This document shows positions 7,212 through 16,632 of a DNA stretch of 29,170 nucleotides, piece by piece; position 1 is the stretch's first letter, and each line of letters opens with the position of its first letter. The stretch spans positions 1-29,170 of the forward strand of contig CALGZY010000235.1 of assembly GCA_937934355.1 (NCBI GenBank), given 5' to 3'. The notes below the pieces were generated by a model. That model had not been told where the DNA came from. It searched no databases and was given only the letters and a program-made list of their open reading frames with translations. Source of the DNA: an uncultured Collinsella sp. GTDB lineage: Bacteria; Actinomycetota; Coriobacteriia; Coriobacteriales; Coriobacteriaceae. The position numbers were made by a program, and so were the translations under genes.

Positions 7212-8567
7212 ATGAGCTACACGCAGAAAGTTCTCGAAGAGCTCAAGGCCCGCTATCCCGAGCAGCCTGAGTTCATCCAGGCCGCGACCGAGATCCTCGG
7301 CACCATCCAGCCGGCGCTCGACGCCCACCCCGAGTACGAGGAGGCCGCCCTGCTGGAGCGCCTCGTCGAGCCCGAGCGCATCGTCATGTTCCGTGTTCCC
7401 TGGGTCGACGACCAGGGCAAGGTTCAGGTCAACCGCGGCTATCGCGTCGAGTTCAACTCTGCCATTGGACCCTACAAGGGCGGCCTGCGCTTTAACCCGA
7501 CGGTCACCCTGGGCATGCTCAAGTTCCTGGGCCTGGAGCAGATCCTCAAGAACAGCCTGACCACCCTTCCCATGGGCGGCGGCAAGGGCGGCTCCGACTT
7601 TGACCCCAAGGGCAAGTCCAACAACGAGATCATGCACTTCTGCCAGTCCTTCATGACCGAGCTCTATCGCCACATTGGCCCCAACACCGACGTTCCCGCC
7701 GGCGACCTGGGCGTTGGAGGCCGCGAGGTTGCCTACCTGTTCGGTCAGTACAAGCGCCTGACCAACGAGTGGACCGGCGTCCTTACCGGCAAGGGCCTCT
7801 CCTTTGGCGGCTCGCTCGCCCGTACCGAGGCCACCGGCTACGGCCTGGCCTACTTTGTGGACGAGTACCTCAAGAGCCGCGGCGACTCCTTCGAGGGCAA
7901 GAACGTCGTCGTCCACGGCTCGGGCAACGTCGCCATCTACGCCGTCCAGAAGGTCTCGCAGCTTGGCGGCAAGGTGCTCGCCTGCTCCGACACCCACGGT
8001 TGGGTCGAGGACCCCGAGGGCATCGACTACACCGTCCTCGAGCATGTCTACAACAAGAAGCGCTCCGGCAACGACCGCGGCGTCACGCTTGCCATGTATG
8101 TTGACAAGCGCCCCGCCGCCACCTGGCACGAGGGTGACGGCCGTGGCGTGTGGCAGCTGCCGTGCGACATCGCGCTGCCCTGCGCCCGTGAGAACACCCT
8201 GCACCTCGAGGACGCCAAGGCGCTCGTCGCCAACGGCGTGAAGGCCGTGGGCGAGGGCGCCAACATGCCCACCACCATCGAGGCCACGGAGTACTTCCAG
8301 GAGCACGGCGTTGCCTTCATGCCCGGCAAGGCGGCCAACGCCGGTGGCGTGCTCGTCTCCGGCCTCGAGATGAGCCAGAACGCCGAGCACCTCTCCTGGA
8401 CGTTCGAGGAGGTCGACGGCAAGCTCGAGCAGCTCATGCGCGGCATGTTCCACAACGTGGACGACACCGCCAAGGAGTACGGCGAGGAGGGCAACTTCGT
8501 CATGGGCGCCAACATCGCCGGCTTCCTGAAGGTTGCCGACGCCATGCTCGCCCAGGGCGTCTGCTAA
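7212..8567 (+). CDS. gdhA: NADP-type glutamate dehydrogenase
   Basis: This enzyme interconverts 2-oxoglutarate plus ammonia and glutamate in the cytoplasm. The 451 residues match hexameric class I GDH. The N-terminal catalytic domain carries YKGGLRFNPTVTLGMLKFLG and PMGGGKGGSDFDPKGKS with the active-site lysines. PAGDLGVGGREVAYLFGQYK follows, and the Rossmann domain has VVVHGSGNVAIYAVQK. The C-terminus (ANAGGVLVSGLEMSQN) is also typical. GGAGG sits 4 bases before the ATG. Length, start and end agree with the family; the NADP preference is inferred from similarity to bacterial 450-residue GDHs. It is a single-gene unit, flanked by a long leader and a strong terminator. Confidence 0.97.
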   Translation: MSYTQKVLEELKARYPEQPEFIQAATEILGTIQPALDAHPEYEEAALLERLVEPERIVMFRVPWVDDQGKVQVNRGYRVEFNSAIGPYKGGLRFNPTVTLGMLKFLGLEQILKNSLTTLPMGGGKGGSDFDPKGKSNNEIMHFCQSFMTELYRHIGPNTDVPAGDLGVGGREVAYLFGQYKRLTNEWTGVLTGKGLSFGGSLARTEATGYGLAYFVDEYLKSRGDSFEGKNVVVHGSGNVAIYAVQKVSQLGGKVLACSDTHGWVEDPEGIDYTVLEHVYNKKRSGNDRGVTLAMYVDKRPAATWHEGDGRGVWQLPCDIALPCARENTLHLEDAKALVANGVKAVGEGANMPTTIEATEYFQEHGVAFMPGKAANAGGVLVSGLEMSQNAEHLSWTFEEVDGKLEQLMRGMFHNVDDTAKEYGEEGNFVMGANIAGFLKVADAMLAQGVC

Positions 8568-8593
8568 ATCTTCGCTCGAAATAGCATGTGATG

Positions 8594-8625
8594 AGGCTCC
8601 CAGCCATTCCGGCTGGGAGCCTTTT
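8594..8625 (+). terminator. Intrinsic terminator of gdhA
   Basis: AGGCTCCCAGCC (8594-8605) and GGCTGGGAGCCT (8611-8622) form a perfect 12-pair stem with a 5-base loop and a TTTTCT tail, 27 bases after the gdhA stop. Confidence 0.92.
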
Positions 8626-8644
8626 CTATCCCGGAGGACTCCTC

Positions 8645-8717
8645 ATAACTTGCGGTGATATACGGACTGTTTTGCGTTCCAGAACGGCTAATCAGTCCGT
8701 ATATCACCGCAAGTTAT
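8645..8717. repeat. Palindromic element, family A copy 2
   Basis: The 24-base arms 8645-8668 and 8694-8717 are perfect inverted repeats. The outer part is AACTTGCGGTGATAT and the inner part ACGGACT. The loop begins GTTTTGCG. It belongs to the CGGACTG subfamily and lies between the gdhA terminator and the hydroxylase operon. Confidence 0.9.
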
Positions 8718-8797
8718 GGATGGGTGGGTGGATTTTGTCCTAAAACGGTGTGCGGCCCCTCGTTTGGTACACTTAAAAGTACTGGACAAGTGAAGAG

Positions 8798-9712
8798 ATG
8801 GGGGAGAACGTGCTCAAGTTCGGTACCTACGTCCGTGTTGGAAACGCGGCCGAAGCCTATGAGCTCTTACAGAAGAACCGCAACAACAAGATTGTGGGCG
8901 GCGGCATCTGGATGCGCCTGGGTTCGCGTCGCGTGGCGACGGCGATTGACCTTTCGGCCTGCGGACTCGATCAGATCGAGGAGACCGAGACTGAGTTTCG
9001 CATCGGTGCCATGTGCACCCTGCGCCAGCTCGAGCGCCATGCCGGGCTCAACGCGCTTGTCAACCATGTCTTTGAGTTCGCCGTCCACGATATCGTGGGC
9101 GTGCAGCTGCGCAATACCGCCACGGTGGGCGGCAGCATCTACGGCCGCTTTGGTTTTTCGGACGTGCTCTCGGCCTTTTTGGCGCTCGATTCGTACGTTG
9201 AGCTGACGGGCGCCGGCCGCGTGCCGCTCGCGGAGTTCGTGGGCATGGGCTACGTGCGCGACGTGATCGAGCACGTGGTGGTCGTTAAGCACGATTACCG
9301 CGCAAGCTATGAGGCCGTGCGCAAGGCCGCGACCGACTTCCCCTCGCTCAACGTCACCACCGCCTGGTGGAACGGCTCCTGGCACGTCACCGTGGGCGCC
9401 CGCCCGCTGCGCGCGACCTTGCTGCAGGGCGAGGCATGTGGCCTGGTGAGCGAGCAGCCTTCCGAGGACGAGCTACGCACACTGGCCGTATCCGTGCGTG
9501 CCCTGAGCTACGGCACCAACCTGTGGGGCTCGGCCGACTACCGTCGCCGCATCTCGGCCCCGCTCGCCATCCAGGCCGTGCGCCGCGCCGCCGGCATCGA
9601 GCTTTCTGCCGCGCTTGCCCGCGAGCTCGAGACCGTGCAAGTGCCTAAGTTCGCCACGGACGAGTACTCCTGCCGCCGCGTGCCCGGCGTCGATTCTAGC
9701 GAGGTGCGCTAA
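8798..9712 (+). CDS. Molybdenum hydroxylase FAD-binding subunit (XdhB/CoxM-like)
   Basis: This flavoprotein subunit passes electrons between the FeS centres of a molybdenum hydroxylase and an acceptor. The 304-residue length is usual. The PCMH-type FAD fold is seen as KIVGGGIWMRLGSRR near residue 32, AMCTLRQLERH, and NTATVGGSIYGRFGFSD. The C-terminal CO-dehydrogenase-flavoprotein domain ends in YRRRISAPLAIQAVRRAAG. The ATG at 8798 has a weak ribosome site. A GTG at 8810, four codons in, has GGGGGAG just upstream and may be the real start. The stop overlaps the next start by one base (TAATG), so the two subunits are coupled. The substrate is unknown. Confidence 0.88.
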   Translation: MGENVLKFGTYVRVGNAAEAYELLQKNRNNKIVGGGIWMRLGSRRVATAIDLSACGLDQIEETETEFRIGAMCTLRQLERHAGLNALVNHVFEFAVHDIVGVQLRNTATVGGSIYGRFGFSDVLSAFLALDSYVELTGAGRVPLAEFVGMGYVRDVIEHVVVVKHDYRASYEAVRKAATDFPSLNVTTAWWNGSWHVTVGARPLRATLLQGEACGLVSEQPSEDELRTLAVSVRALSYGTNLWGSADYRRRISAPLAIQAVRRAAGIELSAALARELETVQVPKFATDEYSCRRVPGVDSSEVR

Positions 9713-12543
9713 TGGCTGCCAAACTCATCGATCTTTCCTTTACGCTCAACGGCCGTAAGGTCAAGGTTCAGATTGCCCCCGACACCATGCTCTTTGCACT
9801 GCTGCGTGAGCAAGGTTGTGCGTCGGTGCGCTGTGCCTGCGAAACTACCAACTGCGGCCTGTGCACGGTGTGGCTCGACGGCGACCCGGTGCTGAGCTGC
9901 TCGGTTCCCGCCGCCCGTGTTGAGGGCCACACCATCACCACGCTCGAGGGCCTCAAGGCCGAGTCCGAGGCGCTGGCCCGTGCGATGGCTGCCGAAGGCG
10001 CCGAGCAGTGCGGTTTTTGTGCCCCCGGCCTTATCATGAACGTGCTGGCGCTTGCCCGCGGCGCCAAGGAGGACCCGAACCTCGTCGCCACGCGCGAGGA
10101 GCTCTCGCGCCAGCTCGCCGGCAACCTCTGCCGCTGCAGCGGCTACGAGAGCCAGCTGCGCGCCATCGTGCACTTCCTCAACGAGTCTGGCGTGCAGGTT
10201 GGCTTTGAGATGCCCGAGCTGCCCGTCAACGAGACGAGCTCCGACGGTGTCGCGTACAAGCAGATCACCAAGAAGCAGCCCAAGAAGGACTCGAAGGCCC
10301 TGCTCGAGGGTCGTCCCGTCTACACCGGCGATATGGTGCCCGCCGGTGCGCTCATCGTCAAGCTCAAGCGCAGCCCCTATGCCCGCGCCAAGATCCGCTC
10401 CATCGATACGTCGCGCGCCCTGAAGGTGCCCGGCGTCGTGGGCGTCTACACCTACGAGGACGTGCCCAAGCGCCGCTTTACCATCGCCGGCCAGAGCTAT
10501 CCACAGCCGAGTCCCTACGACCGCCTGATTCTCGAGAACCTCGTCCGTTACCAAAACGAGGAGGTGGCGATCGTCGCCGCCGAGACCGAGGAGGCCGCCG
10601 ATAAGGCGCTCAAGCTCATCAAGGTCGACTACGAGGTGCTTGAGCCCCTGCTCGACTTTACCCAGGCACTCGATAACGAAATCGTGGTCCACCCCGAGGG
10701 CGACGTGACCTTTATGTTCCCGCAGGGCGGCGATGTTCCGCGCAACCTGGTGTGCAGCGGTACCAGCGATTTTGGCGACTTGGACGAGGCCTTCGCCCAG
10801 AGCGACATCGTCTTTGAGCGCACCTACACCAGCCAGGCCACGCAGACCGCGCCCATGGAAACCTTCCGCGCCTTCGCGACGACCGACGCCTTCGGCCGCA
10901 TCTCGGTGACCACCTCTACGCAGGTGCCCTTCCACGTGCGCCGCATGGTCGCGCAGTCGCTTGACATTCCGCAGTCGCAGGTGCAGGTCATTAAGCCGCG
11001 CATCGGCGGCGGCTTTGGCTCCAAGCAGACGGGCTGCTGCGAGATCTTCGTGGCGTTCGTCACCCAGCAGACCGGCCGTCCGAGCTATTGCTGCTACACC
11101 CGTGAGGAGACCATCACCGCCGGCAACTCGCGCCACCAGATGCAGATGACCGTTAAGCTGGGCGCCATGAACGACGGCACCATCACGGCCATCGACCTGC
11201 ATACGCTGTCCAACGCCGGCGCCTATGGCGAGCATGCCACCACGACGATCGGCCTTTCGGGCCACAAGAGCCTGCCCATCTACAACCACGTGAAGGCGAG
11301 CCGCTTTAGCTGGGACGCCGTCTACACCAATACCAACCGTGGCGGTGCGTATCGCGGCTACGGTGCCACCCAGGGCCAGTTTGCCGTGGAGAGCGCCGTC
11401 AACGAGCTCGCCGACATGCTGCACATGGACCCCGCCGACCTGCGCCTTAAGAACATTGTGCGCGAGGGCGAGGTCATGCCGCAGTACTACAACGAAAAGC
11501 TCAACGCCTGCGCGCTCGACCGCTGCCTGCTGCGCGCGATGGACATGATCGGTTGGCGCGACAAGCCGCTGGCCATGGACCTGGGCGACCGCGTGCGCGC
11601 CCTGGGCTGCGCGCTCACTATGCAGGGCTCGGGCATCTCCAACGTGGACATCGCCGGCATCGACATGCGCCTGGAAGAGGACGGCTTCATTACCATCGGC
11701 ACCGGCGCCACCGATAACGGCATGGGCGTCGACACGATTCTGGCGCAGATTGCCGCCGAGGAGCTGGGCGTGGAGAGCTCGCTTATCGTGGTGCGCGGCG
11801 TGGACACTGACGTGTCGCCGTTCGACGCCGGCTCGTACGCGAGCTCGGGTACGTACGTGACGGGCCTTGCCGCCAAGAACGCCGCGACCGAGTTGCGTGA
11901 GAAGATCTGCGCCAAGGCCGCCCAGATGTGGGACGTGGACGCCGCCGACGTGGTCTTCGATGGCCAGTACGTGCGCCTGTCCGACGAGCGTGCCGCGCGC
12001 GAGCAGAACCGCTACCTCACGCTGCGCGACTTTGCCAACCTGTGCGTCAAGAACATCGCGGGCGGCGACGCGCTCACCTCGCACGCCTCAGCCTGCCTGC
12101 CCGTTTCGCCCCCGCCGTTTATGGCCGGCATTGCCGAGGTCGAGGTCGACAAGGCCACCGGCAAGGTGACTGTGGTGGACTACGCGGCGGCTGTGGACTG
12201 CGGCACCGTGATCAACGAGGCGCTCGCGCGCGTTCAGGCCGAGGGCGGCATTGCCCAGGGTATCGGTCACGCGCTCTACGAGATTGTTGAGCATGATGAC
12301 CGCGGCCGCCTGCGCACCGGCAACTTTATGAGCTACAAGTTGCCCTCGCGCCTGGATATCGGCAGCATTCGCGTGGCCTTTGAGCCGAGCTACGAGCCGA
12401 CGGGCCCGTTTGGCGCCAAGTCGATCGGCGAGGTCGTCATCAACACGCCGCTCGCCGCCGTTGCCTCGGCCGTGGCACACGCTACCGGACATCAGGTTCG
12501 CTCGCTGCCGATCACGCCCGAGAAGGCCCTGCTGGGGGAGTAG
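9712..12543 (+). CDS. Molybdenum hydroxylase, fused [2Fe-2S] and molybdopterin subunit (xanthine dehydrogenase-like)
   Basis: The 943-residue protein joins two subunits that are often separate. Residues 1 to about 165 are the iron-sulfur part. They hold a plant-type [2Fe-2S] site (RCACETTNCGLCTVWLDG) and a second site (EQCGFCAPG then GNLCRCSGY). Residues from about 195 on are the Mo subunit: RPVYTGDMVPAGALIVKLKR, ERTYTSQATQTAPMETF, IGGGFGSKQTG, and AYRGYGATQGQFAVE, which binds the cofactor. GPFGAKSIGEVV carries the catalytic Glu of this family. It should hydroxylate a purine, nicotinate-like or other heterocyclic substrate with water as oxygen donor. The fused layout with a separate FAD subunit resembles selenium-dependent molybdenum hydroxylases. 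The sel genes and DUF3343 nearby make that attractive, but no yqeB/yqeC genes are visible. Confidence 0.9.
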   Translation: MAAKLIDLSFTLNGRKVKVQIAPDTMLFALLREQGCASVRCACETTNCGLCTVWLDGDPVLSCSVPAARVEGHTITTLEGLKAESEALARAMAAEGAEQCGFCAPGLIMNVLALARGAKEDPNLVATREELSRQLAGNLCRCSGYESQLRAIVHFLNESGVQVGFEMPELPVNETSSDGVAYKQITKKQPKKDSKALLEGRPVYTGDMVPAGALIVKLKRSPYARAKIRSIDTSRALKVPGVVGVYTYEDVPKRRFTIAGQSYPQPSPYDRLILENLVRYQNEEVAIVAAETEEAADKALKLIKVDYEVLEPLLDFTQALDNEIVVHPEGDVTFMFPQGGDVPRNLVCSGTSDFGDLDEAFAQSDIVFERTYTSQATQTAPMETFRAFATTDAFGRISVTTSTQVPFHVRRMVAQSLDIPQSQVQVIKPRIGGGFGSKQTGCCEIFVAFVTQQTGRPSYCCYTREETITAGNSRHQMQMTVKLGAMNDGTITAIDLHTLSNAGAYGEHATTTIGLSGHKSLPIYNHVKASRFSWDAVYTNTNRGGAYRGYGATQGQFAVESAVNELADMLHMDPADLRLKNIVREGEVMPQYYNEKLNACALDRCLLRAMDMIGWRDKPLAMDLGDRVRALGCALTMQGSGISNVDIAGIDMRLEEDGFITIGTGATDNGMGVDTILAQIAAEELGVESSLIVVRGVDTDVSPFDAGSYASSGTYVTGLAAKNAATELREKICAKAAQMWDVDAADVVFDGQYVRLSDERAAREQNRYLTLRDFANLCVKNIAGGDALTSHASACLPVSPPPFMAGIAEVEVDKATGKVTVVDYAAAVDCGTVINEALARVQAEGGIAQGIGHALYEIVEHDDRGRLRTGNFMSYKLPSRLDIGSIRVAFEPSYEPTGPFGAKSIGEVVINTPLAAVASAVAHATGHQVRSLPITPEKALLGE

Positions 12544-12575
12544 ACGAGCAGACCGCCGCTCTTTGTCTAGCCCGG

Positions 12576-12746
12576 GGAAACTGCAGCCCACTTTTCGACC
12601 GAATTGTGGGCTGCAGTTTCCGTTTGAGGCCCTCGGCGGAAAGTGCATCCCGGAATAGGGGCTCAAAACGGGTTGCAGTTTCCGGTTGATGGCTATAGCG
12701 GAAATCGTGTCCCATTCCGAGGCCCCAAACCGGGACACGCTTTCCG
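12576..12746. repeat. Three tandem palindromes, family B
   Basis: Unit 1 (12576-12591 with 12606-12621) is a perfect 16-pair stem. Unit 2 (12638-12652 with 12669-12683) pairs at 13 of 15 positions. Unit 3 (12699-12713 with 12732-12746) pairs at 14 of 15. All stems begin GGAAA and end TTTCC, while the inner part differs between units (CTGCAGCCCAC, GTGCATCCCG, TCGTGTCCC) with largely matched changes on the partner arm. Together with family A copy 3 they fill the 411-base gap before tRNA-Leu; no gene is seen there. Confidence 0.85.
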
Positions 12747-12784
12747 GCACATGGCCAGCACCGCCAGACTGCCGAGTCGCACCG

Positions 12785-12853
12785 AAGTTGCGGTGGAATA
12801 GTTCCTGTTTTGGAGGACTGGAGCCCCAAACAGGAACTATTCCACCGCAACTT
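12785..12853. repeat. Palindromic element, family A copy 3
   Basis: Arms 12785-12810 and 12828-12853 are a perfect 26-base inverted repeat: outer AAGTTGCGGTGGAATA, inner GTTCCTGTTT. The loop is 17 bases. It is the most regular member of the GTTCCTG subfamily. Confidence 0.9.
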
Positions 12854-12954
12854 ATGAGATGGGATGCCTTGCGCTCGTGGTGAGGTCGTGAGCTAAAAAC
12901 GTGTGCGTGCGCTTGCCGTTCGTATCTGCTATCATTCCTAGTCTGTGCGCTCAT

Positions 12955-13038
12955 GCGGGCGTGGCGGAATTGGTAGACGCGCCAGATTTAGGTTCTGGTG
13001 GGATTCCCGTGAAGGTTCGAGTCCTTTCGCCCGCACCA
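12955..13038 (+). tRNA. tRNA-Leu (anticodon UAG)
   Basis: The acceptor GCGGGCG pairs with CGCCCGC. The D arm holds AATTGGTAGAC. The anticodon stem CCAGA/TCTGG encloses TTTAGGT, giving anticodon TAG, which reads CUN leucine codons. The class II variable arm is GGGATTCCCGT and the T arm has GGTTCGAGTCC. Discriminator A and CCA are encoded. A TGCTATCAT sequence about 25 bases upstream (extended -10) is a likely promoter. Confidence 0.97.
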
Positions 13039-13126
13039 ACGCATCTGCGTCGGCTTCGGCCGTCGCGACTCTTTGTTGCATAAAGGTACCAGCACCTCAG
13101 ATAAGCTGGGCAGTATGAGGAGGAAC

Positions 13127-14428
13127 GTGTTGAACATCACCGCTTCTGACGTCAAGGACGCCAAGCTCACCGCTACGGTCACCATCCCGGCCGCCGACGT
13201 CGACGCCGCGATCAAGAAGGCCTACAAGGACACCGCCAAGAAGTACCGCTTCCCGGGCTTCCGTGCCGGTAAGGCTCCCCGTCCGGTCATCGATTCCGCT
13301 CTTGGCGCCGAGGCTACCCTCGCTCAGGCCACCAACGACCTGATCGCCGCCAACGAGCCCGCCGTCCTCAACGAGCTGGACATCGTCCCCACCAAGAGCG
13401 GTGACTACAAGGAGCTCGACCTCGCCAAGGATCACGAGGACTACACCTACACCGTCGAGTTCTCCCTGCGTCCTGCTGCCGAGCTCTCCTCCTTCGATGC
13501 CGTCGAGATCGAGATGCCTCCCGCGGAGGTCACCGAGTCCGAGATCAACAACCAGGTCGAGATGCTCCTCAACTACCGTGCCACCTTCGAGGACGTCGAG
13601 GGTCGCGCCGTCGAGGCCGAGGACTACGTCACCGTCGACCTCAAGGCCGTCGAGAACGCCGACAACTTTGCCGCCGAGGGCCGCATGCTCATCGCCGGTA
13701 GCGACAGCAACCCCGCCGAGTTTAACGAGGCCCTGATCGGCGCTAACGTCGACGACGTCAAGACCGTTGCCTGGACCGACGAGGTCGAGGAGGGCGAGGA
13801 GGCCGAGACCCACACCGTCGAGGTCACCGTCAAGGGCATCAAGGTCCGCAACACCCCCGAGCTCACCGACGAGCTCGTCAAGTCCGACTTTGGCTTCGAC
13901 AGCATCGACGTCATGCGCGACGCCATCAAGATCGAGATCGAGCAGGACAAGGCTTCCCGCCTCCCGGCCGAGAAGGAGAACCGTTGCGTCTCCGCTCTCG
14001 CCGAGCGCCTGCAGCTCGACGAGATGGATGCCGACTACGAGCAGTCCGTCTTTGAGGAGCTTGGCCAGAACTTCCTGTCCAACCTCGCTGCCCGCGGCAT
14101 GACGCTCGACACCTGGCTGCCCGCTTCCGGCCTGACCATGGAGCAGTTCATCGGCGACCTGCACAAGCAGGCTAACGACGTTGCCCGTGAGTCCCTGGCT
14201 CTCGACGCCCTCGCCCGTGAGCTCAAGATTGAGGTCACCGAGGACGACATCAACGCCGAGTTCGAGAAGGCCGGCGTCAAGGACGTCGAGGCTTCCAAGG
14301 CCGAGTTCATCGCCGATGGCCGCATGTCTGCCGTCCGCGAGTCCATCCGTCGCTCCAAGGCCGTCGACCACCTGGTCGAGAACGCCAAGGTGACCGAGGT
14401 CGACGAGACCGCCAAGGACGCCGAGTAA
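13127..14428 (+). CDS. tig: Trigger factor (ribosome-bound chaperone, peptidyl-prolyl isomerase)
   Basis: Trigger factor binds the ribosome exit tunnel and shields nascent chains. The product has about 433 residues. The N-terminal ribosome-binding domain contains the tail signature KYRFPGFRAGKAPRPVI near residue 40. The FKBP-type domain is around YVTVDLKAVEN to VTVKGIKVRNTPELTDE, and a long helical C-terminal chaperone domain ends in an acidic tail. AGGAGG at 13118-13123 points to the GTG at 13127 or the TTG at 13130. An ATG at 13115 lies before the ribosome site and is unlikely. It sits directly upstream of clpP and clpX, the classic tig-clpP-clpX order, but two hairpins separate tig from clpP. 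Confidence 0.95.
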   Translation: MLNITASDVKDAKLTATVTIPAADVDAAIKKAYKDTAKKYRFPGFRAGKAPRPVIDSALGAEATLAQATNDLIAANEPAVLNELDIVPTKSGDYKELDLAKDHEDYTYTVEFSLRPAAELSSFDAVEIEMPPAEVTESEINNQVEMLLNYRATFEDVEGRAVEAEDYVTVDLKAVENADNFAAEGRMLIAGSDSNPAEFNEALIGANVDDVKTVAWTDEVEEGEEAETHTVEVTVKGIKVRNTPELTDELVKSDFGFDSIDVMRDAIKIEIEQDKASRLPAEKENRCVSALAERLQLDEMDADYEQSVFEELGQNFLSNLAARGMTLDTWLPASGLTMEQFIGDLHKQANDVARESLALDALARELKIEVTEDDINAEFEKAGVKDVEASKAEFIADGRMSAVRESIRRSKAVDHLVENAKVTEVDETAKDAE

Positions 14429-14444
14429 TTCTCGCCACCTTGCC

Positions 14445-14550
14445 CACGAGCGCATGCGCGCGCTCGTGATGGGGTAAAGTTATACACCGGTTATCCGGTT
14501 GCTTCGTACGGTGCCAGCCAATGCATAGCATGCGGGCACCGTACGTTTAT
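14445..14550 (+). terminator. Hairpins between tig and clpP
   Basis: CACGAGCG (14445-14452) pairs with CGCTCGTG (14461-14468). A second hairpin pairs CGTACGGTGCC (14505-14515) with GGCACCGTACG (14535-14545), followed by TTTAT. The second looks like a weak intrinsic terminator for tig; part of the transcript may read on into clpP. Confidence 0.5.
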
Positions 14551-14591
14551 CTAGAACCAATTTGGTCCGCAAGAGAGAAATGGAGATGCGT

Positions 14592-15212
14592 ATGATCGCT
14601 AAGTTCGATTCCGCCCTCGTGCCATACGTTATCGAGCAGACGCCGCGCGGCGAGCGCAGCTACGATATCTATTCGCGCCTGCTCAACGACCGCATCATCT
14701 TCTTGGGCGAGGAGATTAACTCCGTCAGCGCCAACCTGGTCGTTGCCCAGCTGCTGCATCTTGAGAGCCAGGATGCCGAGAAGGATATCTCGCTCTACAT
14801 CAATTCGCCCGGCGGCGAGGTTTACTCCGGTCTGGCGATTCTGGACACCATGAACTTCATTAAGCCACAGGTCTCCACCATCTGCGTCGGTATGGCTGCG
14901 TCCATGGCCGCCGTGCTGCTTTCGGCCGGCGCTAAGGGCAAGCGCTTCTGCCTGCCGCACTCCAAGGTCATGATTCACCAGCCCAGCGGCGGTGCCCAGG
15001 GTCAGCAGACCGAGATCGAGATCGTGGCCGAGGAGATCAAGAAGACTCGCCGCGAGCTCAACCAGATCCTGTCCGACGCCTCGGGCCAGCCCATCGAGAA
15101 GGTCCAGGCCGACACCGAGCGCGACAACTACCTGACCGCTGCCGAGGCCCTCGACTACGGCCTGATCGACCGTATCGTCACCTCGCGCGATCTCGCTGCG
15201 AAGGACGCCTAG
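14592..15212 (+). CDS. clpP: ATP-dependent Clp protease proteolytic subunit
   Basis: ClpP is the tetradecameric serine protease that degrades proteins delivered by ClpX or ClpC. The 206-residue product shows [20 protein letters not shown], then [15 protein letters not shown]. The catalytic Ser is in GMAASMAA (residue 104), the His in MIHQPSGG (129), and the Asp in [21 protein letters not shown] codons at 14580, 14586 and 14592 are possible starts. The last has GGAG with a 6-base spacing and gives the usual short N-terminus. clpX begins 1 base after the stop codon, so they form an operon. Confidence 0.95.
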   Translation: MIAKFDSALVPYVIEQTPRGERSYDIYSRLLNDRIIFLGEEINSVSANLVVAQLLHLESQDAEKDISLYINSPGGEVYSGLAILDTMNFIKPQVSTICVGMAASMAAVLLSAGAKGKRFCLPHSKVMIHQPSGGAQGQQTEIEIVAEEIKKTRRELNQILSDASGQPIEKVQADTERDNYLTAAEALDYGLIDRIVTSRDLAAKDA

Positions 15213-15213
15213 G

Positions 15214-16620
15214 ATGGCAGGAAACATGCAGGACAACTTTGACGAGAACGGCAACCCCATCCGCTGCTCCTTCTGCGGAAAAGAGCAGGGCCAGGTTCGT
15301 CGCCTCGTAAAGGGCCCGACCAACATCTTTATCTGTGACGAGTGCGTCGCCGCCTGCTCCGAGATCTTGGAGGAGTCGCTTGCTTCGGACTTTATGGACG
15401 CTGCCCGCAACGGCAAGCTGCCGGGTTTCCTCAACGACCACGGCCAGGCTGCCGGGCAGCCCTCTATGGACCCCGAGGCCGAGGGCTTTGAGCTCGAGGA
15501 CGACCGCCAGGTCATCACGCATGTGCCGACGCCGCACGAGATCTATGACGAGCTTTCGGCCTATGTTATGGGTCAGGAGGACGCCAAGCGCGCCATGTCG
15601 GTGGCCGTGTACAACCACTATCGCCGCGTGATCGAGGGCGGCGCTGCGCTTTCGGCCTTTGACGACGGCTTGGACTCGCAGCTCGACGATGATATGGATG
15701 AGGTGGAGCTCGCCAAGTCCAACATTTTGCTGCTCGGTCCCACCGGTACCGGTAAGACCCTGCTGGCCCAGACGCTCGCGCGCATCCTCGAGGTGCCGTT
15801 TGCCATAGCCGACGCCACCGCGCTCACCGAGGCTGGCTACGTTGGCGAGGACGTGGAGAACATCCTGCTCAAGCTCATCAACGCCGCCGATGGTGATATC
15901 GAGCGCGCGCAGGTCGGCATTATCTACGTGGACGAGATCGACAAGATCGCCCGCAAGGCCGAGAACCTCTCCATTACCCGCGACGTTTCGGGCGAGGGCG
16001 TTCAGCAGGCGCTGCTTAAGATCCTTGAGGGCACGGTGGCAAGCGTTCCGCCCACCGGCGGCCGCAAGCATCCCCAGCAGGAGCTGCTGCAGATCGACAC
16101 GACTAACATCCTGTTTATCTGCGGTGGTGCCTTTGTGGGTCTGGACAAGATCATCGCCGACCGCGTGGGAAACAAGGGCGTAGGTTTTAACTCTGAGATC
16201 GCCGGCCCCACCTCGGTCGACGAGAACGACCTGCTGCGTCAGGTGCTCCCGCAGGACCTCAACGCCTTTGGCATGATCCCCGAGTTTGTGGGACGTACGC
16301 CCGTCGTCACCCAGACGCAGGCGCTCGACGAGGACGACCTGGTGTCGATCCTGACCGAGCCCAAGAACGCTGTGGTGCGTCAGTACCGCAAGATGTTCCA
16401 GCTCGAGGACGTTGAGCTTGAGTTTGAGGACGCCGCCCTGCACGAGATCGCCCGCATGGCGCTTGCCCGCAAGACCGGCGCCCGCGGCCTGCGTTCCATC
16501 TGCGAGGACGTGCTGCAGCAGACGATGTTCGACCTGCCCAGCGAGGAGGGTGTCGCCAAGGTCATCGTGACCGAAGCCTCCGTAAAGGGCGAAGAACAGC
16601 CCCAGCGCATCTACGGTTAA
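15214..16620 (+). CDS. clpX: ATP-dependent Clp protease ATP-binding subunit ClpX
   Basis: ClpX is the hexameric AAA+ unfoldase that feeds substrates to ClpP. The 468-residue product starts with a C4 zinc domain: [10 protein letters not shown], then ICDECVAAC. The linker contains [21 protein letters not shown]. Walker A is GPTGTGKT, Walker [11 protein letters not shown], and the Arg-finger region is EFVGRTPVV. It is longer than the common 420-430 residues. The extra length lies in the N-terminal linker and in an acidic insert ([17 protein letters not shown]) just before Walker A. AAGGA lies 8 bases before the ATG, inside the end of clpP. Confidence 0.97.
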   Translation: MAGNMQDNFDENGNPIRCSFCGKEQGQVRRLVKGPTNIFICDECVAACSEILEESLASDFMDAARNGKLPGFLNDHGQAAGQPSMDPEAEGFELEDDRQVITHVPTPHEIYDELSAYVMGQEDAKRAMSVAVYNHYRRVIEGGAALSAFDDGLDSQLDDDMDEVELAKSNILLLGPTGTGKTLLAQTLARILEVPFAIADATALTEAGYVGEDVENILLKLINAADGDIERAQVGIIYVDEIDKIARKAENLSITRDVSGEGVQQALLKILEGTVASVPPTGGRKHPQQELLQIDTTNILFICGGAFVGLDKIIADRVGNKGVGFNSEIAGPTSVDENDLLRQVLPQDLNAFGMIPEFVGRTPVVTQTQALDEDDLVSILTEPKNAVVRQYRKMFQLEDVELEFEDAALHEIARMALARKTGARGLRSICEDVLQQTMFDLPSEEGVAKVIVTEASVKGEEQPQRIYG

Positions 16621-16632
16621 ATAGCTTGAATC

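Noticed and set aside
9709..12084. 791-codon minus-strand frame opposite the molybdenum hydroxylase
   Set aside because: Antisense shadow; plus strand encodes a clear fused FeS-Mo enzyme.
12576..12853. CRISPR array
   Set aside because: Repeats are palindromes of differing sequence and spacing with no constant repeat-spacer unit and no cas genes.
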